10,000 bases of DNA from Asticcacaulis sp. (GCF_020217185.1 NZ_JAIWNX010000117.1:1-10000); one strand, 5' to 3'. Shown: positions 1-7,050, counted from the stretch's first letter. Notes: generated from the sequence alone by a model not told the origin. Translations and numbers: made by a program.

Positions 1-565
1 CGCCCTTCCCCGCAAAGCGGTAGTCATAGGGGCTTCGGCCGGCGGCGTAGAAGCCCTGTCGGCCGTCCTGCCGCACCTGCCGCCCGACCATTGCCCGGTT
101 TTGGTGGTCATCCACCTGCCGTCGAACCGGCACAGCGTTCTGGCCGACCTGTTCAGGGACAAATGCCTCATGAAGGTTGTCGAAGCCGAAGATAAGGCCC
201 CCATCGAGGCTGGCACCATCTACTTCGCCCCGCCGGATTATCACCTCATGGTCGAAACCGACTTCACCGTTGCCCTATCGAACGAAGCGCCGGTATGGTT
301 TTCGCGCCCGTCGATCGACGTGCTGTTTGAAACGGCCGCGGATGCCTATGGGCCAGGTCTGACCGGTGTCATCCTGACCGGCGCCAATGAGGATGGCGCG
401 GAGGGCCTGCGCGCCGTTATGGCGCAGGGCGGGCGTGGCCTGATCCAGTCGCCGGAGACGGCCTATGCGCGCCTGATGCCGGAAACCGCCCTGTCCCTGT
501 GCCCGGCGGCGGAGGTGTGCCCGCTTGAGGACTTGGCCGCCGAACTACTGGTGGAGGCCGCCTGA
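1..565 (+). CDS. CheB-type protein-glutamate methylesterase, 5' end missing
   Basis: The frame is open from base 2 and ends with TGA at 563-565, giving 187 visible residues; the start lies before the window. The CheB family hydrolyses methyl-glutamate esters (and deamidates glutamine) on chemoreceptors in the cytoplasm. The visible part is a nearly complete methylesterase domain. The nucleophile Ser12 sits in VIGASAGGVEAL, His38 in VVIHLP and Asp131 in ILTGANEDGAEG. The Ser-His spacing of 26 matches the classic Ser164/His190 pair of enteric CheB. Whether a receiver domain precedes it cannot be seen. It overlaps the following hybrid kinase gene by one base (TGATG), so the two are co-translated. 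No receptor, CheA or CheW is in view, so this may serve a chemotaxis-like signalling cluster, often with CheR, rather than flagellar chemotaxis; that is inference. Family assignment is firm, substrate unknown. Confidence 0.9.
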   Translation, partial: ALPRKAVVIGASAGGVEALSAVLPHLPPDHCPVLVVIHLPSNRHSVLADLFRDKCLMKVVEAEDKAPIEAGTIYFAPPDYHLMVETDFTVALSNEAPVWFSRPSIDVLFETAADAYGPGLTGVILTGANEDGAEGLRAVMAQGGRGLIQSPETAYARLMPETALSLCPAAEVCPLEDLAAELLVEAA

Positions 566-2124
566 TGAACACGCCCGCCCCCATCCTGCTGGTCGATGAT
601 CTCGAAGAAAACCTGCTGGCGCTCGAAGCCCTTTTGCGCCGTGACGGCCTGACCATCCTCAAGGCGCGCTCAGGCGTTGAGGCGCTGGAAATCCTGCTGC
701 GGCAGGAGGTGGCGCTGGCCCTGCTCGACGTGCAGATGCCGGAGATGGACGGCTTTGAGCTGGCCGAAACCCTGCGCGGTGCTGAACGCACGCGGCGCAT
801 CCCCATCATCTTCCTGACCGCCGGGACCACCGACCGCGATCGCCGTTTCCGCGGCTATGAGGCCGGGGCCGTCGATTTCCTGCAAAAGCCTATCGACGGC
901 GATATCCTCAAATCCAAGGTCGAGGTCTTCGTCGAACTCTACGCCCAGCGTCGTCAGATCGCGCATCAGCGCGACGCGCTTCAGGCCCAGCGGGACGAGA
1001 TTCAGCGCGCGGCCGAGGCCCTGCGCGAGGCCGATCACCGCAAGGACGTCTTCCTGGCCACCCTGGCGCACGAACTGCGCAATCCGATGGCCCCGATCCG
1101 CAACGGGCTCCAGATTCTGCGCATGGCTCCGGACAGCCCGATGGCGGCGCAGGTACGCGACATGATGGACCGTCAGATGACGCATCTGGTGCGCCTTGTC
1201 GATGATCTGCTGGACGTGTCGCGCGTCAGTCAGGGCAAGATCGAACTGAAGCGCGATCACCTGACGATGCGTTCGGTGGTCGAGGCGGCGGTGGAAACCG
1301 CGCGTCCCGTCATCGACCTTGCCGGGCACGCCTTTACACTGGACCTGCCGGCGGAGGAGTTGTGGGTCGATGGCGACCTGACGCGGCTGGCGCAGATCGT
1401 CGCCAACCTGCTCAACAATGCCGCCAAATATACGCCCGAACGCGGTCGCATCGGCCTCAGCCTGCGCCGCGATGGCGTGCAGGCCGTGATCCGCGTCAGC
1501 GATACCGGGCTGGGCATCGACGCCGACATGCTGCCGAAGGTGTTTGAGCTGTTCACGCAGGTGGACCGCAACATCCACCGCGCGCAGGGCGGGCTGGGGA
1601 TCGGTCTGGCGCTGGCGCAAAAGCTGGTGGCCCTGCACGGCGGCTCGATCCATGCCGAAAGCGCCGGAGCCAACAGGGGCTCGACCTTTGAACTGCGCCT
1701 GCCTCTGGCCGAAGCGCCGCACGCCACGGTGGACGGTCTGACTGAGGCACAGGCGGCGCGGTCACTGAACGTGCTGGTGGTCGATGACAACCGCGAATCG
1801 GCCGAAACGACCAGCTGGATGCTCGACCTGATCGGCCACCATACGCGCACCGTGCACGATGGGGCCGCCGCTCTGGCCGCCGCCGACAGCGAGACGCCGG
1901 ACGTCATCCTGCTCGATATCGGTATGCCCGGCATGAATGGCTATGAGGTCTGCCGCGAACTGCGCAAACGGCCGCAATTGCGAGACACGGTGGTCATCGC
2001 CCAGACCGGCTGGGGGCAGGATAGCGACCGTCAGGCGGCGTTTGAGGCGGGCTTCAACCACCACCTGACCAAGCCGGTCAATCTCGACAGCCTCAGCCGC
2101 CTGCTGGCCGATATCCGGGCCTAA
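565..2124 (+). CDS. Soluble hybrid histidine kinase, REC-HisKA-HATPase_c-REC
   Basis: This 519-residue two-component kinase lacks signal peptide and membrane segments, so it should be cytoplasmic. An N-terminal receiver domain (about 5-122) has acidic Asp11/Asp12, phosphoacceptor Asp55 (LALLDVQMPEMDG), Thr85 and Lys108. A charged, heptad-like linker (about 125-158) leads to the dimerisation/phosphotransfer domain with His169 in LATLAHELRNP. The ATPase domain has the N box (NLLNNAAKYT, Asn281 onward), G1 (DTGLGI, Asp313) and G2 (GGLGIGLAL, 342-350). A second receiver (about 402-515) has Asp407/Asp408, Asp451 (LLDIGMPGMNG), Thr481 and Lys503. All phosphotransfer residues are present. There is no PAS, GAF or other sensory domain, so input probably comes by phosphorylation of the first receiver from another kinase. 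It overlaps cheB by one base, and its stop codon overlaps that of the convergent topoisomerase gene. The signal and output are not readable from sequence. Confidence 0.95.
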   Translation: MNTPAPILLVDDLEENLLALEALLRRDGLTILKARSGVEALEILLRQEVALALLDVQMPEMDGFELAETLRGAERTRRIPIIFLTAGTTDRDRRFRGYEAGAVDFLQKPIDGDILKSKVEVFVELYAQRRQIAHQRDALQAQRDEIQRAAEALREADHRKDVFLATLAHELRNPMAPIRNGLQILRMAPDSPMAAQVRDMMDRQMTHLVRLVDDLLDVSRVSQGKIELKRDHLTMRSVVEAAVETARPVIDLAGHAFTLDLPAEELWVDGDLTRLAQIVANLLNNAAKYTPERGRIGLSLRRDGVQAVIRVSDTGLGIDADMLPKVFELFTQVDRNIHRAQGGLGIGLALAQKLVALHGGSIHAESAGANRGSTFELRLPLAEAPHATVDGLTEAQAARSLNVLVVDDNRESAETTSWMLDLIGHHTRTVHDGAAALAAADSETPDVILLDIGMPGMNGYEVCRELRKRPQLRDTVVIAQTGWGQDSDRQAAFEAGFNHHLTKPVNLDSLSRLLADIRA

Positions 2125-3194
2125 GCCTTCAGGCGCTTTTTCAGGAAGCCGAGCACCATCACCTCATCGGGGTCCAGTTCCGCCGCCTCGCTCAGTTCGG
2201 CGTCGATCTCGTCCACAATCTGCTGGCTCAAAGCCCCGTCCAGATAGGCGCTGATCACCTCCGGATGCACATAGCCCTTGCGGCAGACGGCGGGCGTATT
2301 GCCGAGCCGGCGCGCCACGTCTTCGATGGCGGCCTTGAGATTGCGCTTGGCCTCGGTCTGGGTCTCAAAGGCATCGAAGGCCTGAAGCGCCAACACCGCC
2401 AGCACCGTCCCCGTAAAGGTGCGGAAGTCCTTGGCGGTGACGACCTCGCCGCTGATCTCTTTCAGATAGGCATTGACGTCCGACGAGGTAACATCGTGCA
2501 CCCGCCCCGCCTCATCGACCCAGGCGAACAATTCCTGCTCGCCTAGGTCCTGAAGGCGGCGGATGACGGCGGCAGCACGGCGGTCGCTCAGTTTGAGGTT
2601 CCACGCCTTGCCCGATTTGCCCCTAAAGCGAAAACGCACGCTCTGGCCTTCGACCGAAACATGCTCGTCCTTCAGCGTCGTCAGGCCATAGGATTTGTTG
2701 GTGCGGGCATATTCGTCATTGCCGACGCGGATCAGCGTCTTTTCCAGCAGATAAACAACGGTGGCCAGCACCTTTTCACGGCTTAAGCTCCGTATGGCCA
2801 TGTCGGCGCGCACGGCAGCGCGGATGCGCGGCAGCACTTCGCCGAAGCGCAGGATATGGCTGAACTTGGTGGCGTCGCGCACGCTGCGCCAGTCGGCGTG
2901 ATAGCGGTACTGCTTGCGGCCTTTGGCGTCCGTGCCGGTCGCCTGAATATGGCCATTGGCGAAGGGGCAAATCCATACGTCTTTCCACGCCGGGGGAATG
3001 GCCAGCCGGTCGATGCGGGCGCGCGCCTTTTCGTCGTCGATCCGGACACCCCTGGTGTCGAAATAGACGAAGCGGCGACCATAGCGCCGGCGCGTAAAGC
3101 CGGGTCGCCGGTCATTAACGTAGCGCAGGCCACAGGCCTTCGCCTGTTCCGCAGCGTCCGCCGCAGCCTCCATGACGGGCAGGCTGCCGTCCAT
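2121..3194 (-). CDS. DNA topoisomerase IB (bacterial, poxvirus-like)
   Basis: The 357-residue protein is a type IB topoisomerase, which nicks one strand through a 3'-phosphotyrosine link and relaxes supercoils of either sign without ATP. An N-terminal domain (about 20-100, with RRYGRRFVYFD and IPPAWKDVWICP) precedes the catalytic domain (about 105-320). Catalytic residues can be placed by family motifs: Arg156 (LIRVGNDEYARTN), Lys193 (FRGKSGKAWNL), Arg258 (AKDFRTFTGT), Asn299 (RLGNT) and nucleophile Tyr308 (VCRKGYVHPEV). All keep constant spacing to the residues I recall for the Deinococcus enzyme, which also has Asn where vaccinia has His. ATG at 3194-3192 overlaps the TGA of the upstream GH130 gene by one base, so translation is probably coupled; a second Met at residue 8 is possible. 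Its TAG stop overlaps the TAA of the convergent kinase gene. The enzyme is accessory, not the essential topoisomerase I. Family assignment is secure. Confidence 0.95.
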   Translation of the reverse strand: MDGSLPVMEAAADAAEQAKACGLRYVNDRRPGFTRRRYGRRFVYFDTRGVRIDDEKARARIDRLAIPPAWKDVWICPFANGHIQATGTDAKGRKQYRYHADWRSVRDATKFSHILRFGEVLPRIRAAVRADMAIRSLSREKVLATVVYLLEKTLIRVGNDEYARTNKSYGLTTLKDEHVSVEGQSVRFRFRGKSGKAWNLKLSDRRAAAVIRRLQDLGEQELFAWVDEAGRVHDVTSSDVNAYLKEISGEVVTAKDFRTFTGTVLAVLALQAFDAFETQTEAKRNLKAAIEDVARRLGNTPAVCRKGYVHPEVISAYLDGALSQQIVDEIDAELSEAAELDPDEVMVLGFLKKRLKA

Positions 3195-4498
3195 CAGAAG
3201 GGCCGCAGGTGCTGAAGGATGTCATCGACGTGCAGCGAGGCGAAGCGGATCGAGGAATCGGCCACGCCATAGGGCAGCAGGATCCAGTCGCCGTGTTTCA
3301 GCGCACCGCAGCTATAGACGACATTGGGCACATAGCCTTCCCGCGTGTCTTCGCCGGGGGCCAGAATGGGCGTGCGCGACCGGCCGATCACCTGACGCGG
3401 ATCGGCCTTGTCGAGCAGCACCGCCCCCAGACAGTAGCGGCGCATCGCCCCGACGCCGTGGGTAAAGACCAACCACCCGGCGTCCAGCTCAATAGGCGAG
3501 CCGCAATTGCCCATCTGCACCATTTCCCACGGGTGTTTGGGCGAGACGATGCGGTCACCATAGTTCCACACCATGCGGTCTTCGCTTTCGAGATAAAACA
3601 GACTTTCGTGGTCCAGCCGCCCGATGGCCGCATAGCGTCCGTTGATGCGGCGCGGGAACAGGGCCAGCCCCTTGTGCGTCGCCGCCAGCCCGCGCAACGG
3701 GGCCAGATAGATGGTATCGAAATCCTCGGTTTCGAACAGTTCGCAGCCGATTTCACGCCCCGAATAGGCGGTGTAGGTCCCAAGATAGGTAGTGTCGCCG
3801 TCGTCTTCGGTAAACTGCACCAGACGCAGGTCTTCGAGGCCGTTCGACTGAGCCCGCGTCACCGGGAAGATGACCGTGCCCGATACGGAACAGGCCTTAT
3901 GCCGCATCAGGGTGACGGGCCCGTCGGTCGCCCCCTGCGCCGGTTTGGCGGCGACGATAAAGTCGGAGTCGGGCTCAAGATCGACCGTGCCGTCGGCATG
4001 GAACACGCCTTCGCGGAAGGAGATGGTCGAGATATGCCCCTCCCCGACCGTGCGCACCGACATCAGGAAACGCACCGCCCCCTCCGGCACATGTGTCTGT
4101 TCGGGGTGGACAACGACGGACGGGTTCATGATCGCCGCCGCTTCGAAGGAATATTCCTGACAGAAATAGGCCCCGATCAGCGCCGCGTGGTCCTCGTCGA
4201 TCTCATCCATGCCGTCTATGGCGCGACCGATCATCGCCTTTATCGCCCTGAAGCGGTCAAGGAAGATGGCGCGCGCCTGCAGGTGGCGGCCGCTGAAATC
4301 GCGGCTGACGCTATCCAGTTCGGCGCAACATTCCTCGCGCGTCAGTTTGAGCAGCGAGCGGCAGATGCGCTCGGCCCGTGACATGGTCCCCAAAGCCGTA
4401 TTGTAGGGCTCCACCGAAATGGTGAAGGGGCGCAGCACGACGCGCTCAGGGTCGGCGCGCAGCACGATGTCGCTGTACTTGATCTCTTTCATAGGCAT
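3194..4498 (-). CDS. Glycoside hydrolase family 130 protein (glycosidase or mannoside phosphorylase)
   Basis: The 434-residue protein has the five-bladed beta-propeller fold features of GH130, a family of beta-mannoside phosphorylases and hydrolases. Recognisable pieces are GLEDLRLVQF (Asp223 aligns with the family's catalytic Asp in EDPR), YLGTYTAYSG (238-247), NCGSPIELDAGWLVFTHGVG (331-350) and EGYVPNVVYSCG (387-398). Residues about 40-120 form a long charged, probably helical segment between the first blade sequence and the rest, so it is longer than many 300-350 residue family members. No signal peptide is present, so it acts in the cytoplasm. I cannot decide from sequence whether phosphate-binding residues are kept, so phosphorylase versus hydrolase stays open. 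It begins 10 bp after the glycosyltransferase stop codon with only a weak A-rich ribosome site, and its TGA overlaps the topoisomerase ATG. A second Met at residue 3 (4492) is an equally plausible start. Activity on mannosides is inferred from the family only. Confidence 0.85.
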   Translation of the reverse strand: MPMKEIKYSDIVLRADPERVVLRPFTISVEPYNTALGTMSRAERICRSLLKLTREECCAELDSVSRDFSGRHLQARAIFLDRFRAIKAMIGRAIDGMDEIDEDHAALIGAYFCQEYSFEAAAIMNPSVVVHPEQTHVPEGAVRFLMSVRTVGEGHISTISFREGVFHADGTVDLEPDSDFIVAAKPAQGATDGPVTLMRHKACSVSGTVIFPVTRAQSNGLEDLRLVQFTEDDGDTTYLGTYTAYSGREIGCELFETEDFDTIYLAPLRGLAATHKGLALFPRRINGRYAAIGRLDHESLFYLESEDRMVWNYGDRIVSPKHPWEMVQMGNCGSPIELDAGWLVFTHGVGAMRRYCLGAVLLDKADPRQVIGRSRTPILAPGEDTREGYVPNVVYSCGALKHGDWILLPYGVADSSIRFASLHVDDILQHLRPF

Positions 4499-4508
4499 AC
4501 TTTTTTAG

Positions 4509-6809
4509 TTACAGACCGGCATCTTTCAGGGCGCACCAGCTCAGGTGCAGAGCCAGCACCGACTCCGCCCCCTGATTTTCGTTGAGCCCGTGCACGGTCA
4601 GGCCGTCGCAACAGCCGCCGTCCTCGCTCATCAGGCAAAGGCCGTGATCATTGTCACCGCGGAACCATTGCCAAACGCGCAAGGCCTGCGCCTTCCAGCT
4701 CGCTTCCCCCGTCACGCGCCACGCCGTCAGGCAGGCTTCGATGGAGGCCTGCGCCTCCAGCGGCTGCTGATCGAACAGGGCCTCACGCCCGCCTTTATGC
4801 GATTGCCCGGCAGCGAAGCTGCGGGTCGGAATGGGGCGGAAATGACCGGCCTCGGCGGTTTGCAGGGCCATGATGCGCACGCTGGCACTCAGGGCATTTT
4901 GGACCATCCGGGCATTGCCGAGGCGCTTCCCGGCCAGCAACAGACCTTCGGGGAGGCGCGCATTGTCGTAGGACAGGGCGGGCTCAAACCACCCATGCGC
5001 CGGGGCGTTGTGGCAATAGGCGGCGTGCAGCGGTTCGGCCAGCACCTCCATCAACCGCAGGACCTCCGCCGCCTCGCCCACATGATCGACCGCGGCATCC
5101 AGCGCGCGCAGGCTCACGGCGCGGGCGCGCTGCGACGGCCAGTCGGCGACGTGCGGCAGGACGCGCTGGCTAAGTTCACGCGCCCACTGCCGCAGATCGT
5201 CCGGCAGGGGAGAACGCACCACCTCGATCAGGGCCTCAAAGGCACGGGCGCAGCAATCGTCCGACCCGCCTTCGTCCAGCCATTGCCGCGCAAAGCTCAT
5301 AAAGTTGCGGAAACGCCCCGTCTCAGGGTTCCAGGCGTGGTTGACGAAGCCCGCATAGCGATAGGCGAGGTCTGTGCGCTGCTCGTCAAAGCGCTCGAAC
5401 TTCGCCCGCCGCGCCATCAGCATCAGGGCGCGGGCATTGTCGTCGGTGCAATAGCCATGCGTGCGATCGGGCAGGCGGTAGCGGCTGTGCTGGGCCATGC
5501 CGCAATCGTCCGACAGCCGCAAAACGGCGCGCCAGGCCGGGGCCGATCCGATAGACGGGACCACAGACAGCACCCTGCCCTGCGTCGTGATGTCGGCGCG
5601 GGCGCGCCCGGTATAGGCGGCGGCCACCGCGCTCCAGCGCGACGGCAGGGCGGCCTCATAGGCGCGTTCGCTCATGGCTTCCCGTTTGGCCTCATCGGTC
5701 AAAAGGTCGATAATCGCCTCGGCAAAGGCCGCGCTGTCGCGGAAGGGGCAGACGACGCCCACCCCGTCGGCCAGCGCCTCAACCGCGTGCCAGTAAGGCG
5801 CCGAGACCACCGGTTTGCCGACGGCCAGCGCATAGCTCAGCGTGCCCGACGTGATCTGGGTTTCGGTCAGATAGGGCGTCACATAGACGTCGGTCGCCTG
5901 AAGCAGGTCGATCAGGTCGTCATCGGACATGAAGCGGTTGATGAAGCGGATATGGTCTTCGACGCCCAGTGCCTCAGCGCGCGCCATCAGGCGCTCGCGA
6001 TAGGCTTCGCCCTCATGCAGGATCAGATTGGGGTGCGTAGCCCCCACCACGAAATACAGCACATCGGGGCAGGCCTCGGAAATGGCCGGCAGGGCTTCGA
6101 TGATCGTCTCGATCCCTTTATTTGGCGACAACAGCCCGAAGGTGGACAGCACCCGCCGCCCTCCGGCGTCCAGCCCGGCCTTGAAGTCAGCCGTGGGGCG
6201 CAAGGCCCGCGCCGGGGCCCCGTGCGGCACGACGAGTATCTGCGAGTCCGGCACGCCATAGACGCGCTTGAGGATGTCTGCGCCCTTATGGGCCATGGTG
6301 ATCAGGGTCGAAGACAGGCGGATCAGCCCGTCCATCACGCGGCGCTGGTCCGCATTGGGGGTTTCGAGGACCGTGTGCAGGGTGGTGATGACCGGCATAT
6401 CGACCCGCTCAAGGCATTCCAGCAGGTGTGCGCCCGACGGGCCACCGAAAATCCCGTATTCGTGCTGCACGAACAGCACCTGCATCCGGGCGGCGTTGAG
6501 ATCGGCGGCCAGTTGCCGATAGGCCGCTGCGTCGTCCTGCGGCAGGTGGCGCGTCACTTCGGGCGGGTAGGCATAGGGCCCGGCGTGATCGTCCATAGCG
6601 ATCACCTCAAAGCGGGCCGACGGCAGGGCTTCGTGCAGGCATTTATAGATATCGCGGGTAAAGGTGGCCAGACCGCACTGACGCGGCGGGAAGTTGCCGA
6701 GCACGGCGACGCGCGACAGGCCCGCTTCGGGTTTGAGACGGGCACGGCTGAGAATATCATCAAGGCTGTGGGCCTCGGTTTCGACGGCAAAATGCTTATC
6801 CTGAAGCAT
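4509..6809 (-). CDS. GT4 glycosyltransferase with large C-terminal alpha-helical domain
   Basis: The 766-residue cytoplasmic protein has two parts. Residues about 32-410 are a GT-B fold, family GT4-like transferase, with acceptor-side loop GNFPPRQCGLATFTRDIY, FVQHEYGIFGG, HTVLETP, STFGLLSPNKGIETIIEALP (donor domain start) and TSGTLSYALAVGKPVVSAPYWHA. Residues about 425-766 are a helical region with motifs HGYCTDDNARALML (451-464) and HGLNENQGAESVLALHLSW (740-758). This resembles an alpha/alpha-toroid as in several glycosidase and lyase families, but I cannot assign a known catalytic activity to it. The frame extends upstream to a GTG at 6890, but ATG at 6809 is preferred because AAGGG sits six bases before it; the extra 27 residues have no support. 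It is first in an operon with GH130 and topoisomerase IB. Donor and acceptor are unknown; a role in making a cytoplasmic or envelope glycoside degraded or recycled by the GH130 protein is inference. Confidence 0.88.
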   Translation of the reverse strand: MLQDKHFAVETEAHSLDDILSRARLKPEAGLSRVAVLGNFPPRQCGLATFTRDIYKCLHEALPSARFEVIAMDDHAGPYAYPPEVTRHLPQDDAAAYRQLAADLNAARMQVLFVQHEYGIFGGPSGAHLLECLERVDMPVITTLHTVLETPNADQRRVMDGLIRLSSTLITMAHKGADILKRVYGVPDSQILVVPHGAPARALRPTADFKAGLDAGGRRVLSTFGLLSPNKGIETIIEALPAISEACPDVLYFVVGATHPNLILHEGEAYRERLMARAEALGVEDHIRFINRFMSDDDLIDLLQATDVYVTPYLTETQITSGTLSYALAVGKPVVSAPYWHAVEALADGVGVVCPFRDSAAFAEAIIDLLTDEAKREAMSERAYEAALPSRWSAVAAAYTGRARADITTQGRVLSVVPSIGSAPAWRAVLRLSDDCGMAQHSRYRLPDRTHGYCTDDNARALMLMARRAKFERFDEQRTDLAYRYAGFVNHAWNPETGRFRNFMSFARQWLDEGGSDDCCARAFEALIEVVRSPLPDDLRQWARELSQRVLPHVADWPSQRARAVSLRALDAAVDHVGEAAEVLRLMEVLAEPLHAAYCHNAPAHGWFEPALSYDNARLPEGLLLAGKRLGNARMVQNALSASVRIMALQTAEAGHFRPIPTRSFAAGQSHKGGREALFDQQPLEAQASIEACLTAWRVTGEASWKAQALRVWQWFRGDNDHGLCLMSEDGGCCDGLTVHGLNENQGAESVLALHLSWCALKDAGL

Positions 6810-6810
6810 G

Positions 6811-6823
6811 GCGAACCCTTCGC
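6811..6823 (-). promoter_or_regulatory. Ribosome binding site of the GT4 gene, enclosed in a short hairpin
   Basis: Read on the minus strand, GCGAA-GGG-TTCGC is a perfect 5-bp inverted repeat with a GGG loop, one base before the ATG at 6809. The Shine-Dalgarno AAGGG (6820-6816) spans the 3' end of the left arm and the loop. The site fixes the start codon, six bases away. The stem is short and GC-containing and could reduce ribosome access when folded. Confidence 0.55.
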
Positions 6824-6851
6824 GAAAAAAAACCAGCGTCGGCGGATCGGC

Positions 6852-6873
6852 TCCGGCGCAAAATACCGCCGGA
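6852..6873. repeat. Inverted repeat in the GT4 leader, with a nearby T8 tract
   Basis: TCCGGCG (6852-6858) and CGCCGGA (6867-6873) are perfect 7-base inverted arms around an 8-base AT-rich spacer. In the minus-strand transcript this would make a stable hairpin about 45 bases before the start codon. A run of eight T on that strand (6832-6825) lies between it and the ribosome site. The T run is 19 bases beyond the stem, so this is not a standard intrinsic terminator as drawn. It could be a leader structure or a protein operator. Confidence 0.45.
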
Positions 6874-6914
6874 AGGCTGCTGAAAATCACAGGTCGGAAA
6901 AAGAATAAGGCGTG

Positions 6915-6927
6915 GGACGATCCGTCC
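6915..6927. repeat. Small inverted repeat in the divergent control region
   Basis: GGACG (6915-6919) and CGTCC (6923-6927) are perfect 5-base arms around ATC. The site lies between the divergent GT4 operon and the M28 peptidase gene, a sensible place for an operator. In a GC-rich genome, arms this short also arise by chance, and no regulator is encoded in the window. Confidence 0.25.
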
Positions 6928-7004
6928 GCAGAGCCTCACAATGGGCCGCTAAGGGATAAAGATGCAGTCAGGAAAGCGAAAGCCGCCATAAACCGGACAT
7001 GATC

Positions 7005-7032
7005 TTGACACCCACCCTCAGACATTTAGCTT
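7005..7032 (+). promoter_or_regulatory. Candidate sigma-70-type promoter for the M28 peptidase gene
   Basis: A perfect -35 box TTGACA lies at 7005-7010. With a 16-base spacer the -10 hexamer would be TAGCTT (7027-7032), which matches TATAAT at only three positions, though alphaproteobacterial -10 boxes are often GC-richer. Transcription would begin about 7039, giving a short leader of roughly 25 bases before the ATG at 7063. Confidence 0.45.
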
Positions 7033-7050
7033 CATTTGAAACTGATCCCG

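Noticed and set aside
670..1722. A 350-codon open frame on the minus strand, opposite the kinase
   Set aside because: It is in codon-aligned antisense phase and rich in His, Gln and Arg with no domain; the plus frame is a clear histidine kinase.
3209..4381. A 390-codon open frame on the plus strand, opposite the GH130 gene
   Set aside because: It is in the same codon-aligned antisense phase and has the same explanation; the GH130 motifs are all on the minus strand.
6825..6873. Intrinsic terminator formed by the 6852-6873 hairpin and the T8 tract on the minus strand
   Set aside because: The T run starts 19 bases beyond the stem, too far for a standard intrinsic terminator; retained only as a possible leader structure.
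6810..6890. N-terminal extension of the GT4 protein from a GTG at 6890
   Set aside because: No Shine-Dalgarno precedes the GTG, and the extension would translate through the T8 tract and hairpin. ATG at 6809 has AAGGG at good spacing.
4545..6908. A 787-codon open frame on the plus strand, opposite the GT4 gene
   Set aside because: Its codons are the exact reverse complements of the GT4 codons. In that phase, stops arise only from TTA, CTA or TCA codons, which are rare in GC-rich genes. The translation has no recognisable domain, while the minus-strand product has many.
6808..7002. Small plus-strand open frame across the divergent region
   Set aside because: It begins inside the antisense of the GT4 start, has no ribosome site, is lysine/arginine-rich with no domain, and covers the region that must hold the promoters.
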